Assembly: GCF_035958815.1 (NCBI RefSeq)
Contig: NZ_CP108383.1
Coordinates: forward strand, 3,224,001-3,288,000
Origin: Nocardia sp. NBC_01327
GTDB lineage: Bacteria; Actinomycetota; Actinomycetes; Mycobacteriales; Mycobacteriaceae
Length of the DNA: 64,000 bases
Direction: 5' to 3'
Made by a program: the position numbers and the translations under genes. The notes under the pieces are model-generated. The model was given only the letters and a program-made list of their open reading frames with translations. It had not been told where the DNA came from and made no database searches. Positions 15,810-25,179 of the stretch are shown piece after piece; position 1 is the first letter of the stretch; each line of letters opens with the position of its first letter.

Positions 15810-18525
15810 ATCTGCCGATCCGGCGGTCCCCTCGACCCCGCCGCTACTGCCGGCGGACACGCCCGGCACCCCGGCGAATCCGCCGCCGCCACCGCAACAT
15901 TGGTTCGCCGCCGTGCTGGCCTCCGACGGCGGTGTGGTGCGGCTGCGCCCGATCACGCCCGAGGACGCGGCCGGGTTGGAGCGCTTTCATACGGGACTGT
16001 CGGACCGCACGCGCTATCTGCGCTACTTCGGGCCGTACCCGCGGATGACGCCGAAGGACTTGTACCGCACCACCCATGTCGACTACCGCGACCGGGTGGG
16101 CCTGGTCATCGAGCTCGGCGACGACATCATCGCGGTCGGCCGCTACGAGTATCTGCCCGATCGGCCCGGACCGCGTTCGGCGGAGGTGGCGTTCGTGGTC
16201 GCCGATCACCATCAGGGCCGGGGCCTGGGTTCCATTCTGCTCGAGCATCTCAACGGGGCTGCCGCCGAGAACGATATCGAGACCTTCGTCGCCGAGGTGC
16301 TGGCCGAGAACAATGCCATGGTGCAGGTGTTCCGGGATGCCGGATATCAGGTGCAGCGCAGTCGCGACGGTTCGGTGCTGCACCTGGAATTCGCCATCGA
16401 CCCCACCGAAGCCCTGCAGTCGGTACGGGATTCGCGCGAACACGCCTCGGAGGCGCGCAGTGTCGGCAATCTGCTGACGCCGCGCTCGGTGGCGGTCATC
16501 GGCGCGACCCCGTCCGGCACCCGGGTCGGCGGCGCGGTGCTGGCCAATCTGCTGTCGGGTGGATTCCAGGGTCCGGTGTTTCCGGTGAATCGCACGCGCA
16601 CCGCGGTGCGCGGCGTGCGCGCCTATCCGACCGTGCGCGATATTCCGGATGAGGTCGATCTGGCCGTCATCGCGGTGCCCGCGGCCGAAATCGGGTCGGT
16701 GCTCGACGACTGTATGGCCAAGGGCGTCAAGGGTTTGGTGGTGCTGACCGCCGGTTTCTCCGAGACCGGCCCGCACGGCTACGACGCCGAACGCGAACTC
16801 GTCGACGCCGTGCGCGCGCACGGCATGCGGGTGGTGGGGCCCAGCGCGCTGGGGATCGCCAATACCGATCCGGCTGTTGCCCTGAACGCCACCCTCGCGC
16901 CGGTGCTGCCCGGACGCGGGCGCATCGGATTCTTCTGTCAGTCCGGACCATTGGGTGCGGCGATCCTGGGTGAGGCGGCGGCGCGGCAGCTCGGGCTGTC
17001 CACCTTCGTCTCGGCCGGTAATCGCGCCGATGTCTCCGGCAATGACCTGCTGCAGTACTGGGACAGCGATCCCGGCACCGATGTGGTGCTGCTGTATCTG
17101 GAGACCTTCGGCAATCCGCGCAAGTTCTCCCGCATCGCCCGCCGGGTGGCGCGCACCAAACCCATTGTGGCCGTGAGCAGTGGCCGCAATGTGGTGCGGG
17201 TGGAGGGGGAGCAGGATCTGGACCGCTCGCTGGTGCGCAATCTGTTCGCGCAGGCCGGGATCATCCAGGTCGACTCGATCACCGAACTCTTCGACTGCGC
17301 CATGCTGCTGGCCTATCAACCGCTGCCGGCGGGGCCGCGGCTGGCGGTGATCGGCAATAGCGCGGCCCTGAACTGGCTCGCGGTCGATGCGGGACGCAGT
17401 GAGGGGCTCACCGTGCAGGAGCCCATTCACCTGGGGCCGCAGGCCGGTCCCGCCGACTTCCTGACGGCGGTGGCCGCGGCGGTCACCGATCGCACGGTGG
17501 ATTCGGTCATCGTCGTCTACTCGCCGCCGGTGCCGGTCGCCGTGGCGGCCTTCGCCGAGGCCATTCGGGCGGGCGCGCAATCGGATCCGGCCACACCGGT
17601 TCTCACCACCTTCGTCGCCGATCAGGGCATGTCGAACCTGCTCGCGACCCGCGGGCCCGGCGGCATGCTGGAGCGCGGATCCATTCCGTCCTACGGCGAT
17701 CCGGAGCGCGCGGCCCGGGCGCTGGCCCGGGTGCGCCGCTACGCCGATTGGCGCACGCGGCCGGTATCTCAGGTCTCGCGCCCCGACGGTGCCGACACTG
17801 TTCGGGCTCGCGAACTGGTCACCGAATGGATGTCCTCCGAGACCGATCACTGGCTCCCGGATCTGGAGGCCGCGGAACTGCTGGGCTGCTACGGAATTCG
17901 CATAGTGGAATTCCGGGAGGTGCTCGACGCCGAGACCGCGGTGCTGGCCGCCGAACAGTTCGGATATCCGGTGGCCGCCAAGGCGACGGGGGAGATCTGG
18001 CGTAACCGGCCCGACCTGACCGGGGTGCGGCTGGATCTGTGGCGTCCGGACGAGGTGCGGCGGGCCTTCACCGAACTGGCCGAGATCTCCGGTAATCCGG
18101 TGCACATTCAGCGCATGGCCACCAAGGGCGTCGGCTGTGGCTTCCGGGTGCAGGACGATCCGTCGTTCGGCTCGGTGATCAGTTTCGGCCTGTCCGGCAC
18201 CATTATCGATCTGCTCGGTGACCGGGTGTACCGGGCACTGCCGCTGACCGAGGACGAATCGGCGGAGCTGATCGACGCGCCGCGCGCTGCCCCGCTGCTC
18301 TCGGGGACCGTGCGCGGGCGTGATATCGGCAAGCCGGTGGACAAGGATGCGCTGGCCGAACTGGCACAGCGCATCTCGGCGCTCTGCGATGACCTGCCCG
18401 AGGTGCGGGAACTGCAGTGCGAGCCCATTATGGCCTCACCGGAGGGCGCCGCGGTGCTCTACGGACGGGTACGCATCGGGCCGGAACCCAACAGGTTCGA
18501 AAGCGGTCCGCGCCGGATGGGTTGA
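15802..18525 (+). CDS. GNAT acetyltransferase fused to acyl-CoA synthetase (NDP-forming)-like domains, Pat-type
   Basis: A 907-residue protein. After a Pro-rich N-terminus, residues ~45-195 are a GNAT domain with the acetyl-CoA loop QGRGLG (138-143). From ~225 come a CoA-binding domain (SVAVIGATPSGTRVGGAV), succinyl-CoA-synthetase-like flavodoxin domains (FFCQSGPLGAA, FVSAGNRADVSGNDLL) and an ATP-grasp region to the end. Pat-type enzymes acetylate AMP-forming acyl-CoA synthetases; the GNAT-first order differs from Salmonella Pat, where GNAT is C-terminal. The GTG at 15802 overlaps acuC. The neighbouring deacetylase strongly supports the role. The gene ends in a tandem repeat around its stop. 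Confidence 0.88.
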   Translation: MTESADPAVPSTPPLLPADTPGTPANPPPPPQHWFAAVLASDGGVVRLRPITPEDAAGLERFHTGLSDRTRYLRYFGPYPRMTPKDLYRTTHVDYRDRVGLVIELGDDIIAVGRYEYLPDRPGPRSAEVAFVVADHHQGRGLGSILLEHLNGAAAENDIETFVAEVLAENNAMVQVFRDAGYQVQRSRDGSVLHLEFAIDPTEALQSVRDSREHASEARSVGNLLTPRSVAVIGATPSGTRVGGAVLANLLSGGFQGPVFPVNRTRTAVRGVRAYPTVRDIPDEVDLAVIAVPAAEIGSVLDDCMAKGVKGLVVLTAGFSETGPHGYDAERELVDAVRAHGMRVVGPSALGIANTDPAVALNATLAPVLPGRGRIGFFCQSGPLGAAILGEAAARQLGLSTFVSAGNRADVSGNDLLQYWDSDPGTDVVLLYLETFGNPRKFSRIARRVARTKPIVAVSSGRNVVRVEGEQDLDRSLVRNLFAQAGIIQVDSITELFDCAMLLAYQPLPAGPRLAVIGNSAALNWLAVDAGRSEGLTVQEPIHLGPQAGPADFLTAVAAAVTDRTVDSVIVVYSPPVPVAVAAFAEAIRAGAQSDPATPVLTTFVADQGMSNLLATRGPGGMLERGSIPSYGDPERAARALARVRRYADWRTRPVSQVSRPDGADTVRARELVTEWMSSETDHWLPDLEAAELLGCYGIRIVEFREVLDAETAVLAAEQFGYPVAAKATGEIWRNRPDLTGVRLDLWRPDEVRRAFTELAEISGNPVHIQRMATKGVGCGFRVQDDPSFGSVISFGLSGTIIDLLGDRVYRALPLTEDESAELIDAPRAAPLLSGTVRGRDIGKPVDKDALAELAQRISALCDDLPEVRELQCEPIMASPEGAAVLYGRVRIGPEPNRFESGPRRMG

Positions 18526-18549
18526 GAACAGCACGAATGGGTTGAGAAC
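18517..18549 (+). repeat. Direct repeat (period 20) around the stop of the GNAT/acyl-CoA synthetase gene
   Basis: ATGGGTTGAGAAC occurs at 18517-18529 and again at 18537-18549. The first copy contains the stop TGA (18523-18525); the second holds a matching TGA. Confidence 0.75.
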
Positions 18550-18582
18550 CAACAAAATTCGCTGTGTGGAGAGGTGAACGTA

Positions 18583-21345
18583 GTGCGAGAAGATCAGATC
18601 GAGACGGCCACCGCGCCGCTACGCGACGATATCCGGTTCCTGGGCGGGATTCTCGGGGACACCATTCGCGACCACGAGGGCCCGGAGGTCTTCGACCTCA
18701 TCGAGCGGGTGCGCGTGGAAGCCTTCAAGGTGCGCCGGTCGGAGGTGGAGCGCAGCGCGGTCGCCGACATGCTGCGCGGTGTCGATATCCACACCGCCAT
18801 TCCGGTGATCCGCGCCTTCAGTCACTTTCTGCTGCTGGCCAATCTGGCCGAGGACCTGCAGCGTGACCGCCGCCGCGCCGTGCACATCGCGGCGGGGGAG
18901 TTGCCGCAGGATTCCAGCCTGGCGGCCACCTACCGCAAGCTCGACGCCGCCCCGCCGGCGGCCGATACCGTCGTCGATCTGCTGACCGACGCCCTGGTCT
19001 CTCCGGTCATCACCGCGCATCCGACCGAGACCCGGCGGCGCACCATCTTCGATGTGCAGTCGCGCATCACCGAACTCATGCGGCAGCGTCAGCGCTACAG
19101 CGAGCACGAACCCGAGTTCGCGGTCATCGACACCGATATCCGGCGGCAGGTGCTGCAGCTGTGGCGTGCGGCACTGATCCGGTTGGCGCGCTTGCGGATT
19201 CAGGACGAGATCGAGGTCGGCCTGCGGTACTACGACCTCACGCTGTTCGAGGTCATTCCGAAGATCAATGACGAGGTCCGGGCGGCGCTGCGGTCGCGCT
19301 GGCCGGAGCATGAATTGCTCGCACGCCCGATCCTGCGTCCGGGCTCCTGGATCGGCGGTGATCGGGACGGCAATCCGTTCGTGACCGCGGAGGTGGTGCA
19401 CCGCGCCACCCATCGGGCGGGTGCCCTCGTCTTCGAGCGGTATCTGAAATCTATTGTGGAGCTCGAGAAGTCGATGTCGCAGTCGGCGCGGCTGGTACCG
19501 GTGACGCCGGAGCTCGCGGCGCTGGCCGGAGCTGGATTCGATGACTCCCCGCAGCGTGCCGATGAACCGTATCGCCGCGCACTGCGTGCCATCCGGGCTC
19601 GGCTCAGTGCCGCGGCGCGCCGGTCGCTCGGCGAAATCCCTTCGGAGGGAATAGATGTCGTCGCCGAGCCGTACGCCGGGCCCGAGGAGCTGCTCGCGGA
19701 TCTGAATGTGGTCGACGCCGCCATGCGCGCTTCCGGTGACGGCCTGCTCGCCGATGATCAACTGGCCGCGCTGCGCGGTGCGGTGGAGACCTTCGGTTTT
19801 CATCTGCAGGGTTTGGATCTGCGGCAGAACTCGGAAATGCACGAGCAGGTGGTGGCCGAGCTGTTCGCCTGGGCCGGAGTGCATTCGGACTACGCCTCGC
19901 TCGACGAGGAACAGCGGGTGGCATTGCTCGCGGCCGAATTGACCACGCGCCGACCGCTTGTCGGGCCCACCGCACAGCTCAGCGAGCTGGCGGCGAAGGA
20001 ACTCGCGGTGGTGCGCGCCGCCAGGAGCGCCATCGACGATCTCGGCCCGGACACCGTGCCCAACTACATCATCAGCATGTGCACCTCGGTCAGCGACATG
20101 CTGGAGGCGGCGCTGCTGCTCAAGGAAGCGGGCATTCTCGATCCCGGTGATGCGAACACCCCGCCGTCCAGCACGGTCGGTGTGGTGCCGCTGTTCGAGA
20201 CCATCGACGATCTGCGCGGTGGCGCCGAAATCCTGTCCGCGGCACTGGAGGTGCCCGCCTATCAGCGCCTGGTCGCGGCGCGCGGTATGCAGCAGGAGGT
20301 GATGCTCGGTTACTCCGATTCGAACAAGGACGGCGGGTACCTGGCCGCCAACTGGGCGCTGTACCGGGCCGAACTGGATCTGGTGGATACCGCCCGCAAG
20401 ACCGGAATTCGACTGCGGCTCTTCCACGGTCGCGGTGGCACCGTCGGCCGCGGCGGCGGTCGCAGTTATGACGCCATCCTCGCTCAGCCCGCCGGGGCGG
20501 TGCGCGGATCACTGCGCCTGACCGAACAGGGCGAGATCATCTCGACCAAATACGCCGATCCGGGTACCGCGTACCGCAATCTCGAGGCTCTGGTCGCGGG
20601 CACCCTGGAATCCACCCTGCTCGATGTGGAGGGTTTGGGCGGCGAGGCTGAAGCCTCCTACGAGGTTCTCGACGAGCTGGCCGAGCTGGCTCGCCAGGCG
20701 TACGCGCGACTGGTGCACGAAACCCCCGGATTCGTCGAATACTTCCGTGCCTCAACGCCTATCGCGGAGGTCGCCGACCTCAATCTGGGCAGCCGGCCCG
20801 CCTCCCGCAAGCCCACCAACTCCGTCTACGACCTGCGCGCCATTCCCTGGGTGATGGCGTGGAGCCAGTCCCGGGTCATGCTGCCCGGCTGGTACGGCAC
20901 CGGCACCGCCTTCGAGCAGTGGATCGGGGATGATCCGGCCCGCCTGGACGCACTGTCCGATCTCTACCGGCGCTGGCCGTTCTTCCGCACCATCATGTCC
21001 AATCTGGCGCAGGTCATGGCCAAGGCGGATATGGATATCGCCGCGACCTACGCCGATCTGGTTCCCGATAAAGCGCTGCGGGACACCATCTTCGGCATGA
21101 TCTGCGAGGAGTTCACCCGCACCGTGCGCATGCACGCCGCCATCACCGGCACCGATGAACTGCTCGCGGACAACCCGGCCCTGGCCGAATCCATCCACAA
21201 CCGCTTCCCCTACCTCGAACCCCTCAATCAACTACAGGTGGATCTGCTGCGCCGCCGCCGCGCCGGAGACGACTCCGAACTGGTGGAACGCGGCATCCTG
21301 CTCACCATGAACGGCCTGTCCACAGCCCTGCGCAATTCTGGCTAG
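18583..21345 (+). CDS. ppc: Phosphoenolpyruvate carboxylase
   Basis: About 920 residues, normal for bacterial PEPC. Both active-site signatures are present: [15 protein letters not shown] near 145 (catalytic His) and [18 protein letters not shown] near 575, with [15 protein letters not shown] and the mobile loop [13 protein letters not shown]. It carboxylates PEP with bicarbonate to oxaloacetate, refilling the TCA cycle. The GTG at 18583 is preferred because GGAGAGG lies eight bases before it; a GTG at 18574 would sit on that site. It follows the AcuC/GNAT pair by ~50 bp and may be read through from it. That places acetate-activation control next to anaplerosis. Confidence 0.96.
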   Translation: MREDQIETATAPLRDDIRFLGGILGDTIRDHEGPEVFDLIERVRVEAFKVRRSEVERSAVADMLRGVDIHTAIPVIRAFSHFLLLANLAEDLQRDRRRAVHIAAGELPQDSSLAATYRKLDAAPPAADTVVDLLTDALVSPVITAHPTETRRRTIFDVQSRITELMRQRQRYSEHEPEFAVIDTDIRRQVLQLWRAALIRLARLRIQDEIEVGLRYYDLTLFEVIPKINDEVRAALRSRWPEHELLARPILRPGSWIGGDRDGNPFVTAEVVHRATHRAGALVFERYLKSIVELEKSMSQSARLVPVTPELAALAGAGFDDSPQRADEPYRRALRAIRARLSAAARRSLGEIPSEGIDVVAEPYAGPEELLADLNVVDAAMRASGDGLLADDQLAALRGAVETFGFHLQGLDLRQNSEMHEQVVAELFAWAGVHSDYASLDEEQRVALLAAELTTRRPLVGPTAQLSELAAKELAVVRAARSAIDDLGPDTVPNYIISMCTSVSDMLEAALLLKEAGILDPGDANTPPSSTVGVVPLFETIDDLRGGAEILSAALEVPAYQRLVAARGMQQEVMLGYSDSNKDGGYLAANWALYRAELDLVDTARKTGIRLRLFHGRGGTVGRGGGRSYDAILAQPAGAVRGSLRLTEQGEIISTKYADPGTAYRNLEALVAGTLESTLLDVEGLGGEAEASYEVLDELAELARQAYARLVHETPGFVEYFRASTPIAEVADLNLGSRPASRKPTNSVYDLRAIPWVMAWSQSRVMLPGWYGTGTAFEQWIGDDPARLDALSDLYRRWPFFRTIMSNLAQVMAKADMDIAATYADLVPDKALRDTIFGMICEEFTRTVRMHAAITGTDELLADNPALAESIHNRFPYLEPLNQLQVDLLRRRRAGDDSELVERGILLTMNGLSTALRNSG

Positions 21346-21477
21346 GTCCGGGGACATTCAGGATCCGCGCCCGGATAATTGGGGGCACACTACTCTCTGA
21401 AATTCGGACATTTCACACACTCCGAACGCTTACAGTTCGTCGACCCTCGTCCGGAGGGCAGCGAACAGGAGTGGCTG

Positions 21478-21930
21478 ATGAATGCAGGCAGTGTGACGGG
21501 TCGTCGAATCGGCTGGGGCATAACAGGTGTGATGACAATTGCCGCTGTGGCGGCAATTGTCGCGCCGCCTGCCTTCGCCGACGTCACGCAGCTGGACGTG
21601 AGCTCGGGTGGCGGCACCTTGGTGGTGGGATCCACCTATCAACTACGAGCGAAGGCGGAGAACTTCGACTCCCAGCCGGTTATGTTCCGTGACAACGGAT
21701 CGTGCATCGGCAGCAGGCCGACGACGAGCCAGAACACCGGGGCTTTGGTGATTATCGACTGGACGCCCACCAGCGCCGGGACACATACGATCACCGCGAC
21801 TCAGGCGGGAGTAGCCAAGTCCGTCAGGGTGGAGGTGATCGCCGCCGCCGGGCAGCCCGCTGCTCCGGCGGCTACTCCCTCCGGTTGTGGAGGCGGCGGC
21901 AGCATCGGCTCCGGCAGTGCGGGCTCCTGA
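21478..21930 (+). CDS. Small secreted Ig-like domain protein with Gly/Ser tail
   Basis: A 150-residue exported protein. The ATG at 21478 has AGGAG upstream. A signal peptide of about 34 residues ends in AFA, before DVTQLDVSS. The mature chain is one Ig-like domain (VVGSTYQLRAKAENF, VIIDWTPTSAGTHTITATQAG) with one Cys in the domain (SCIGS) and one in the tail, then a linker of Ala/Pro and a tail GGGGSIGSGSAGS. Same plan as the product at 9093-9611, 12 kb away on the other strand. No adjacent partner gene; a strong terminator follows. Confidence 0.8.
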   Translation: MNAGSVTGRRIGWGITGVMTIAAVAAIVAPPAFADVTQLDVSSGGGTLVVGSTYQLRAKAENFDSQPVMFRDNGSCIGSRPTTSQNTGALVIIDWTPTSAGTHTITATQAGVAKSVRVEVIAAAGQPAAPAATPSGCGGGGSIGSGSAGS

Positions 21931-21957
21931 CGGTGGTGAGGTGAACAGCTGGTCGGA

Positions 21958-21986
21958 CGGCCCGCACCCGGATCGGGTGCGGGCCG
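21958..21986. terminator. 13-bp bidirectional hairpin terminator
   Basis: Two perfect 13-base arms (21958-21970, 21974-21986) around a 3-base GAT loop, between the convergent Ig-like and DHA2 exporter genes. Confidence 0.85.
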
Positions 21987-22014
21987 AGGGCTCGGTGGGA
22001 GAGAGGCTCCGAAG

Positions 22015-23544
22015 TTATTGCGCCGGTGCCTTTTCCGGCTCCTGCGCCGGGGCCGCAGCGGGCGGACCCGCTTGGCGCAGCGGAACTTCGACGAGGAAGA
22101 GCGCCGCGACCAGGCCTATCGCGCAGAGCACGGCGGACCAGGTGAAGATGCTGTGCATGCCCGAGGCCACCCCGTGCAGATAGGCATCACGCAGGGCGGC
22201 GGGGAGCGAACCCAGTTTCGCCGGATCGAGTTGCCCGCCGTGGCCACCGTGTCCGGTCATCGCGGCGGTGATCTGCCGGTTGAACAGCGCGCCGAACAGT
22301 GCCACGCCGAACGATCCGCCCAGGGTGCGGAAGAGGGTCGCGGTGCCCGAGGCGGCGCCGATGTTCTTCATCTCCACGCTGTTCTGTGCGATGAGCACCG
22401 TCATCTGCATGAGGAAGCCCAAGCCCGCGCCCAGCATCGCCATATAGATGCCCGAGGCGAGCCGGCTGGTGCCGGTGTCCATGGTGGCCAGCAGAATGCT
22501 GCCGCCGGTGAGCAGAACACCACCGAGGATCGGGAAGATCTTGTAGCGCCCGGTCTTGCTCATCACCCGGCCCGCGATCTGCGAGACCGCGATGATCGGC
22601 ACCATCATCGGCAACAGCAGCAGTCCGGAGTTCGAGGCCGAGGCGCCCTGCACGGTCTGCTGGAACAGCGGCAGGAAGCTGACCGCGCCGAACATGGCCA
22701 CACCGACCACCACCGACAGCACCGAGGTGAGCACGAAGTTGCGGTTGGTGAACAGGCTCAGCGGGATGATCGGTTCCGGTGCGCGGGTCTGCGACCAAAT
22801 GAACGCGGGCAGGCCGAGCACCGCGACGGCGATCGTCGTGAGCACCTGCGGTGAGTCCCACGCGTATTGGGTGCCGCCCCAGGTGGTGACGAGCACGATC
22901 GCGGAGATGGTGACGGTCAGTAGCGCCGCCCCGAGGTAATCGATCTTGGCATTCGGGCGCCGGGCGGTCAGGTGCAGCGTGGTGTAGCACCACACCAGTG
23001 CGATCAAGCCGATGGGCAGATTGAGGTAGAACGCCCACCGCCAGCCGGCGTGATCGGTGACGAAGCCGCCGACCAGTGGGCCGCCGATGGTGGCCAGCGC
23101 CATGACCGAGGCGGTCATGCCCATGTACTTGGCGCGCTCCCGCGGCGGGATGAGCTCGCCGATGATGGCGAACGCGCCCGCTGCCAGGCCGCCCGCGCCG
23201 ATGCCCTGCAGTACGCGGAAGCCGATGAGCTGATCCATGTTCTGCGCGGCGCCGGCCAGGCCGGAACCGATCAGGAAGATGACGATCGAGGCCAGGAAGT
23301 TGTTCTTGCGGCCGAACAGATCGCCGAGCTTCGCCCAGATGGGTGTGGAGGCGGCGGTGGCCAGGGTGTACGCGGATACCACCCACGACAGGTGTTCGAG
23401 GCCGCCGAGTTCGCCGACGATCGTCGGCATGGCGGTGCCGATGATCATGTTGTCGAGCATGCCGAGCAGCATCGCCAGCATGACGCCCAGCAGGATCCAG
23501 CGCACATTGCGCGGTGCCGTCTGCGGTGCGGAAAGCGTGGTCAT
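22015..23544 (-). CDS. DHA2 family MFS drug/H+ antiporter (14 TM)
   Basis: A 509-residue EmrB/QacA-type exporter. ATG at 23544 with GGGAGGG upstream. Family motifs: motif A KLGDLFGRKNNF after TM2, and motif C-like GGPLVGGFVTDHAGWRWAFY with NLPIG, typical of 14-TM DHA2 pumps. It is inner-membrane located and driven by the proton gradient. Substrate unknown, probably a cationic or amphipathic toxicant. It is divergent from a TetR gene across 135 bp of AT-rich DNA; repression by that TetR is the usual arrangement. Confidence 0.92.
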   Translation of the reverse strand: MTTLSAPQTAPRNVRWILLGVMLAMLLGMLDNMIIGTAMPTIVGELGGLEHLSWVVSAYTLATAASTPIWAKLGDLFGRKNNFLASIVIFLIGSGLAGAAQNMDQLIGFRVLQGIGAGGLAAGAFAIIGELIPPRERAKYMGMTASVMALATIGGPLVGGFVTDHAGWRWAFYLNLPIGLIALVWCYTTLHLTARRPNAKIDYLGAALLTVTISAIVLVTTWGGTQYAWDSPQVLTTIAVAVLGLPAFIWSQTRAPEPIIPLSLFTNRNFVLTSVLSVVVGVAMFGAVSFLPLFQQTVQGASASNSGLLLLPMMVPIIAVSQIAGRVMSKTGRYKIFPILGGVLLTGGSILLATMDTGTSRLASGIYMAMLGAGLGFLMQMTVLIAQNSVEMKNIGAASGTATLFRTLGGSFGVALFGALFNRQITAAMTGHGGHGGQLDPAKLGSLPAALRDAYLHGVASGMHSIFTWSAVLCAIGLVAALFLVEVPLRQAGPPAAAPAQEPEKAPAQ

Positions 23545-23679
23545 GGCGGTCCCTCCCTTCGTTGAGGTCTGGTTCGGGTGCCGATCGGCGCCCGTGTGAT
23601 TCCAGAAAACCATAACGAGTTAAGAAATTCAACCGCTCAGAAAATTGTATGACTAAGGAAACATCGGTAGGGTGTGCTC

Positions 23680-24252
23680 ATGACCGGACTTCGCGAGCGC
23701 AAGAAGGCACAGACCCGCACGGCCCTGGCCGATGCCGCGCTGCGGTTGTTCCTCGAACGCGGTTACGACGCGGTCAGCGTGAAGGAGATCGCCGAGGCGG
23801 CCGAGGTGTCGGTGCCCACGCTCTTCGCGCACTTCCCAGACGGGAAGGAATCGCTCGTCTTCGATCTCGACGCGGATCGCGAACAGGGCCTGGTGGCGGC
23901 CGTCCGCGATCGCGCGCCGGGAAAGAACGTGCTCGAGGGGCTGCGCGATGCCTTCCTGGCCACACCCCGGCCCGCCGAATCGGCGGAGATGCACGGGTTC
24001 ATGCAGCTGGTAGAGAGCACGCCCGCGCTCTCCAGTTACTTCCGGCGGATGTGGCAGCGGCACGAGGGCGCACTGGCCCAGGCCATTGCCACGGATCTGG
24101 GCCGCGATCCCGGTGATATCGAGGTGATCGCACTGGCGCACTTCGTATTCGGGGCGCTGGAGGTGGCGCGGCGCGGCACCGATCCCGCAGCCGATCTCAC
24201 CCGCATCTTCGAGCTACTCGAAACCGGTTGGGGCGCACTCGTTACGAAGTGA
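23680..24252 (+). CDS. TetR family regulator of the DHA2 exporter
   Basis: A 190-residue TetR protein: N-terminal HTH ~8-55 (VSVKEIAEAAEVSVPTLFAHF) and a C-terminal helical domain. The ATG at 23680 is chosen, with GGTAGGG upstream; a GTG at 23674 is possible. LFAHFPDGKESLVFD is the common form of MftR/AcrR-like proteins. It is divergent from the exporter and presumably senses its substrate. Its 3' end overlaps the convergent NmrA-type gene by 11 bp. Confidence 0.9.
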   Translation: MTGLRERKKAQTRTALADAALRLFLERGYDAVSVKEIAEAAEVSVPTLFAHFPDGKESLVFDLDADREQGLVAAVRDRAPGKNVLEGLRDAFLATPRPAESAEMHGFMQLVESTPALSSYFRRMWQRHEGALAQAIATDLGRDPGDIEVIALAHFVFGALEVARRGTDPAADLTRIFELLETGWGALVTK

Positions 24253-25093
24253 AGGCGGCGGCATGGTCGCGCGCCCACTCGGCATAGCTGCGCGGTGCGC
24301 GGCCGAGCACCTCCCGAACATCCTGGGTGACAATGGCATTGCCGCCCGCGCGCACATACGCCTGGCCCTGCAGGGCGCCGTCCGCGAACTCCGGAGACCG
24401 GCCCGACGCCACCATGAGATCGCGCGCCGCCTCGAGCGGTATGTCATCGACCTCGATCGGACGGCCCAGGGCCGCGGCCAGCGCGGCCACCTGATCGTGT
24501 GTGCTCAATGTTTCGGGACCGGTGAGGGTGTAGATGCGGCCGGAGTGCGCGTCCGACAGCAGCGCCTCGATCGCGACCGCGGCGACATCGCGGGGATCGA
24601 TGACACCCTGCGTACCGTCCCCGGACATATTCGGGACCGGCTGACCCGCCTGGATCGGGGCGATCCAGCTCAGGGTGTTCGTGGCAAAACTGCTGGGGCG
24701 CAGGATGGTCCACGCCACCCCGCTGTTCTGTACCGCCTGCTCGCCGGGAACATGCCAGGTGCCGACCATGCCGACATCGGCGGTGCCGGTGCCGATGGCC
24801 GACAGCTTCACCAGCCGCCGCACGCCGGCATCGCGGGCGGCCGCGGCCAGAGCCTGATCCAGTTCGACATAGTCCGGACCCAGCAGACCGACCAGGAATG
24901 CCGCCTCCGCTCCGGCGAATGCCGCCGCCATCGATGCGGTATCGGCGTAGTCGCCTTGGACCACCTCGGCCTCGGCGGGCAGCTGCGCCTGCTCCGGATC
25001 GCGGGTCACCGCACGGACTTTCACTCCCCGCGCCACCAATTGCCGGACAACTTCACTGCCGATGGTGCCCGTGGCACCGGTGATTACGATCAT
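24242..25093 (-). CDS. NAD(P)-binding oxidoreductase, NmrA/QOR2-like atypical SDR
   Basis: A 283-residue atypical short-chain dehydrogenase. The dinucleotide loop is ITGATGTIGSEVV at the N-terminus; the catalytic YxxxK is absent, and ILRPSSFATN and GVIDPRDVAAVA match NmrA/QOR2-type proteins (redox sensors or quinone reductases). The ATG at 25093 has no clear ribosome-binding site. Divergent from an AraC regulator, 86 bp away, probably its controller. It overlaps the convergent tetR gene by 11 bp. Confidence 0.85.
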   Translation of the reverse strand: MIVITGATGTIGSEVVRQLVARGVKVRAVTRDPEQAQLPAEAEVVQGDYADTASMAAAFAGAEAAFLVGLLGPDYVELDQALAAAARDAGVRRLVKLSAIGTGTADVGMVGTWHVPGEQAVQNSGVAWTILRPSSFATNTLSWIAPIQAGQPVPNMSGDGTQGVIDPRDVAAVAIEALLSDAHSGRIYTLTGPETLSTHDQVAALAAALGRPIEVDDIPLEAARDLMVASGRSPEFADGALQGQAYVRAGGNAIVTQDVREVLGRAPRSYAEWARDHAAAFTS

Positions 25094-25148
25094 GGCCACA
25101 ACGATGCCGCGCCCGCCCGGCCGCACTCTAGGAAAAACCGGCACACTC

Positions 25149-25172
25149 CGGGGCGCGCGCCCCGCCTACAGT
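25149..25172 (+). promoter_or_regulatory. 16-bp palindrome and leaderless -10 of the AraC gene
   Basis: CGGGGCGCGCGCCCCG (25149-25164) is a perfect palindrome, directly followed by TACAGT (25167-25172), a TANNNT box seven bases before the GTG at 25180. The palindrome would overlap the spacer of that promoter, a repressor-like position. Confidence 0.45.
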
Positions 25173-25179
25173 GGATGCG

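Noticed and set aside
15844..18105. 753-codon minus-strand frame
   Set aside because: Antisense shadow of the GNAT/acyl-CoA synthetase gene.
18619..20427. 602-codon minus-strand frame
   Set aside because: Shadow of PEP carboxylase; low-complexity composition and no start signals.
23545..23679. TetR operator in the first DHA2/TetR gap
   Set aside because: AT-rich with partial symmetry around GAGTTAAGAAATTCAAC, but mismatches make it no better than chance.
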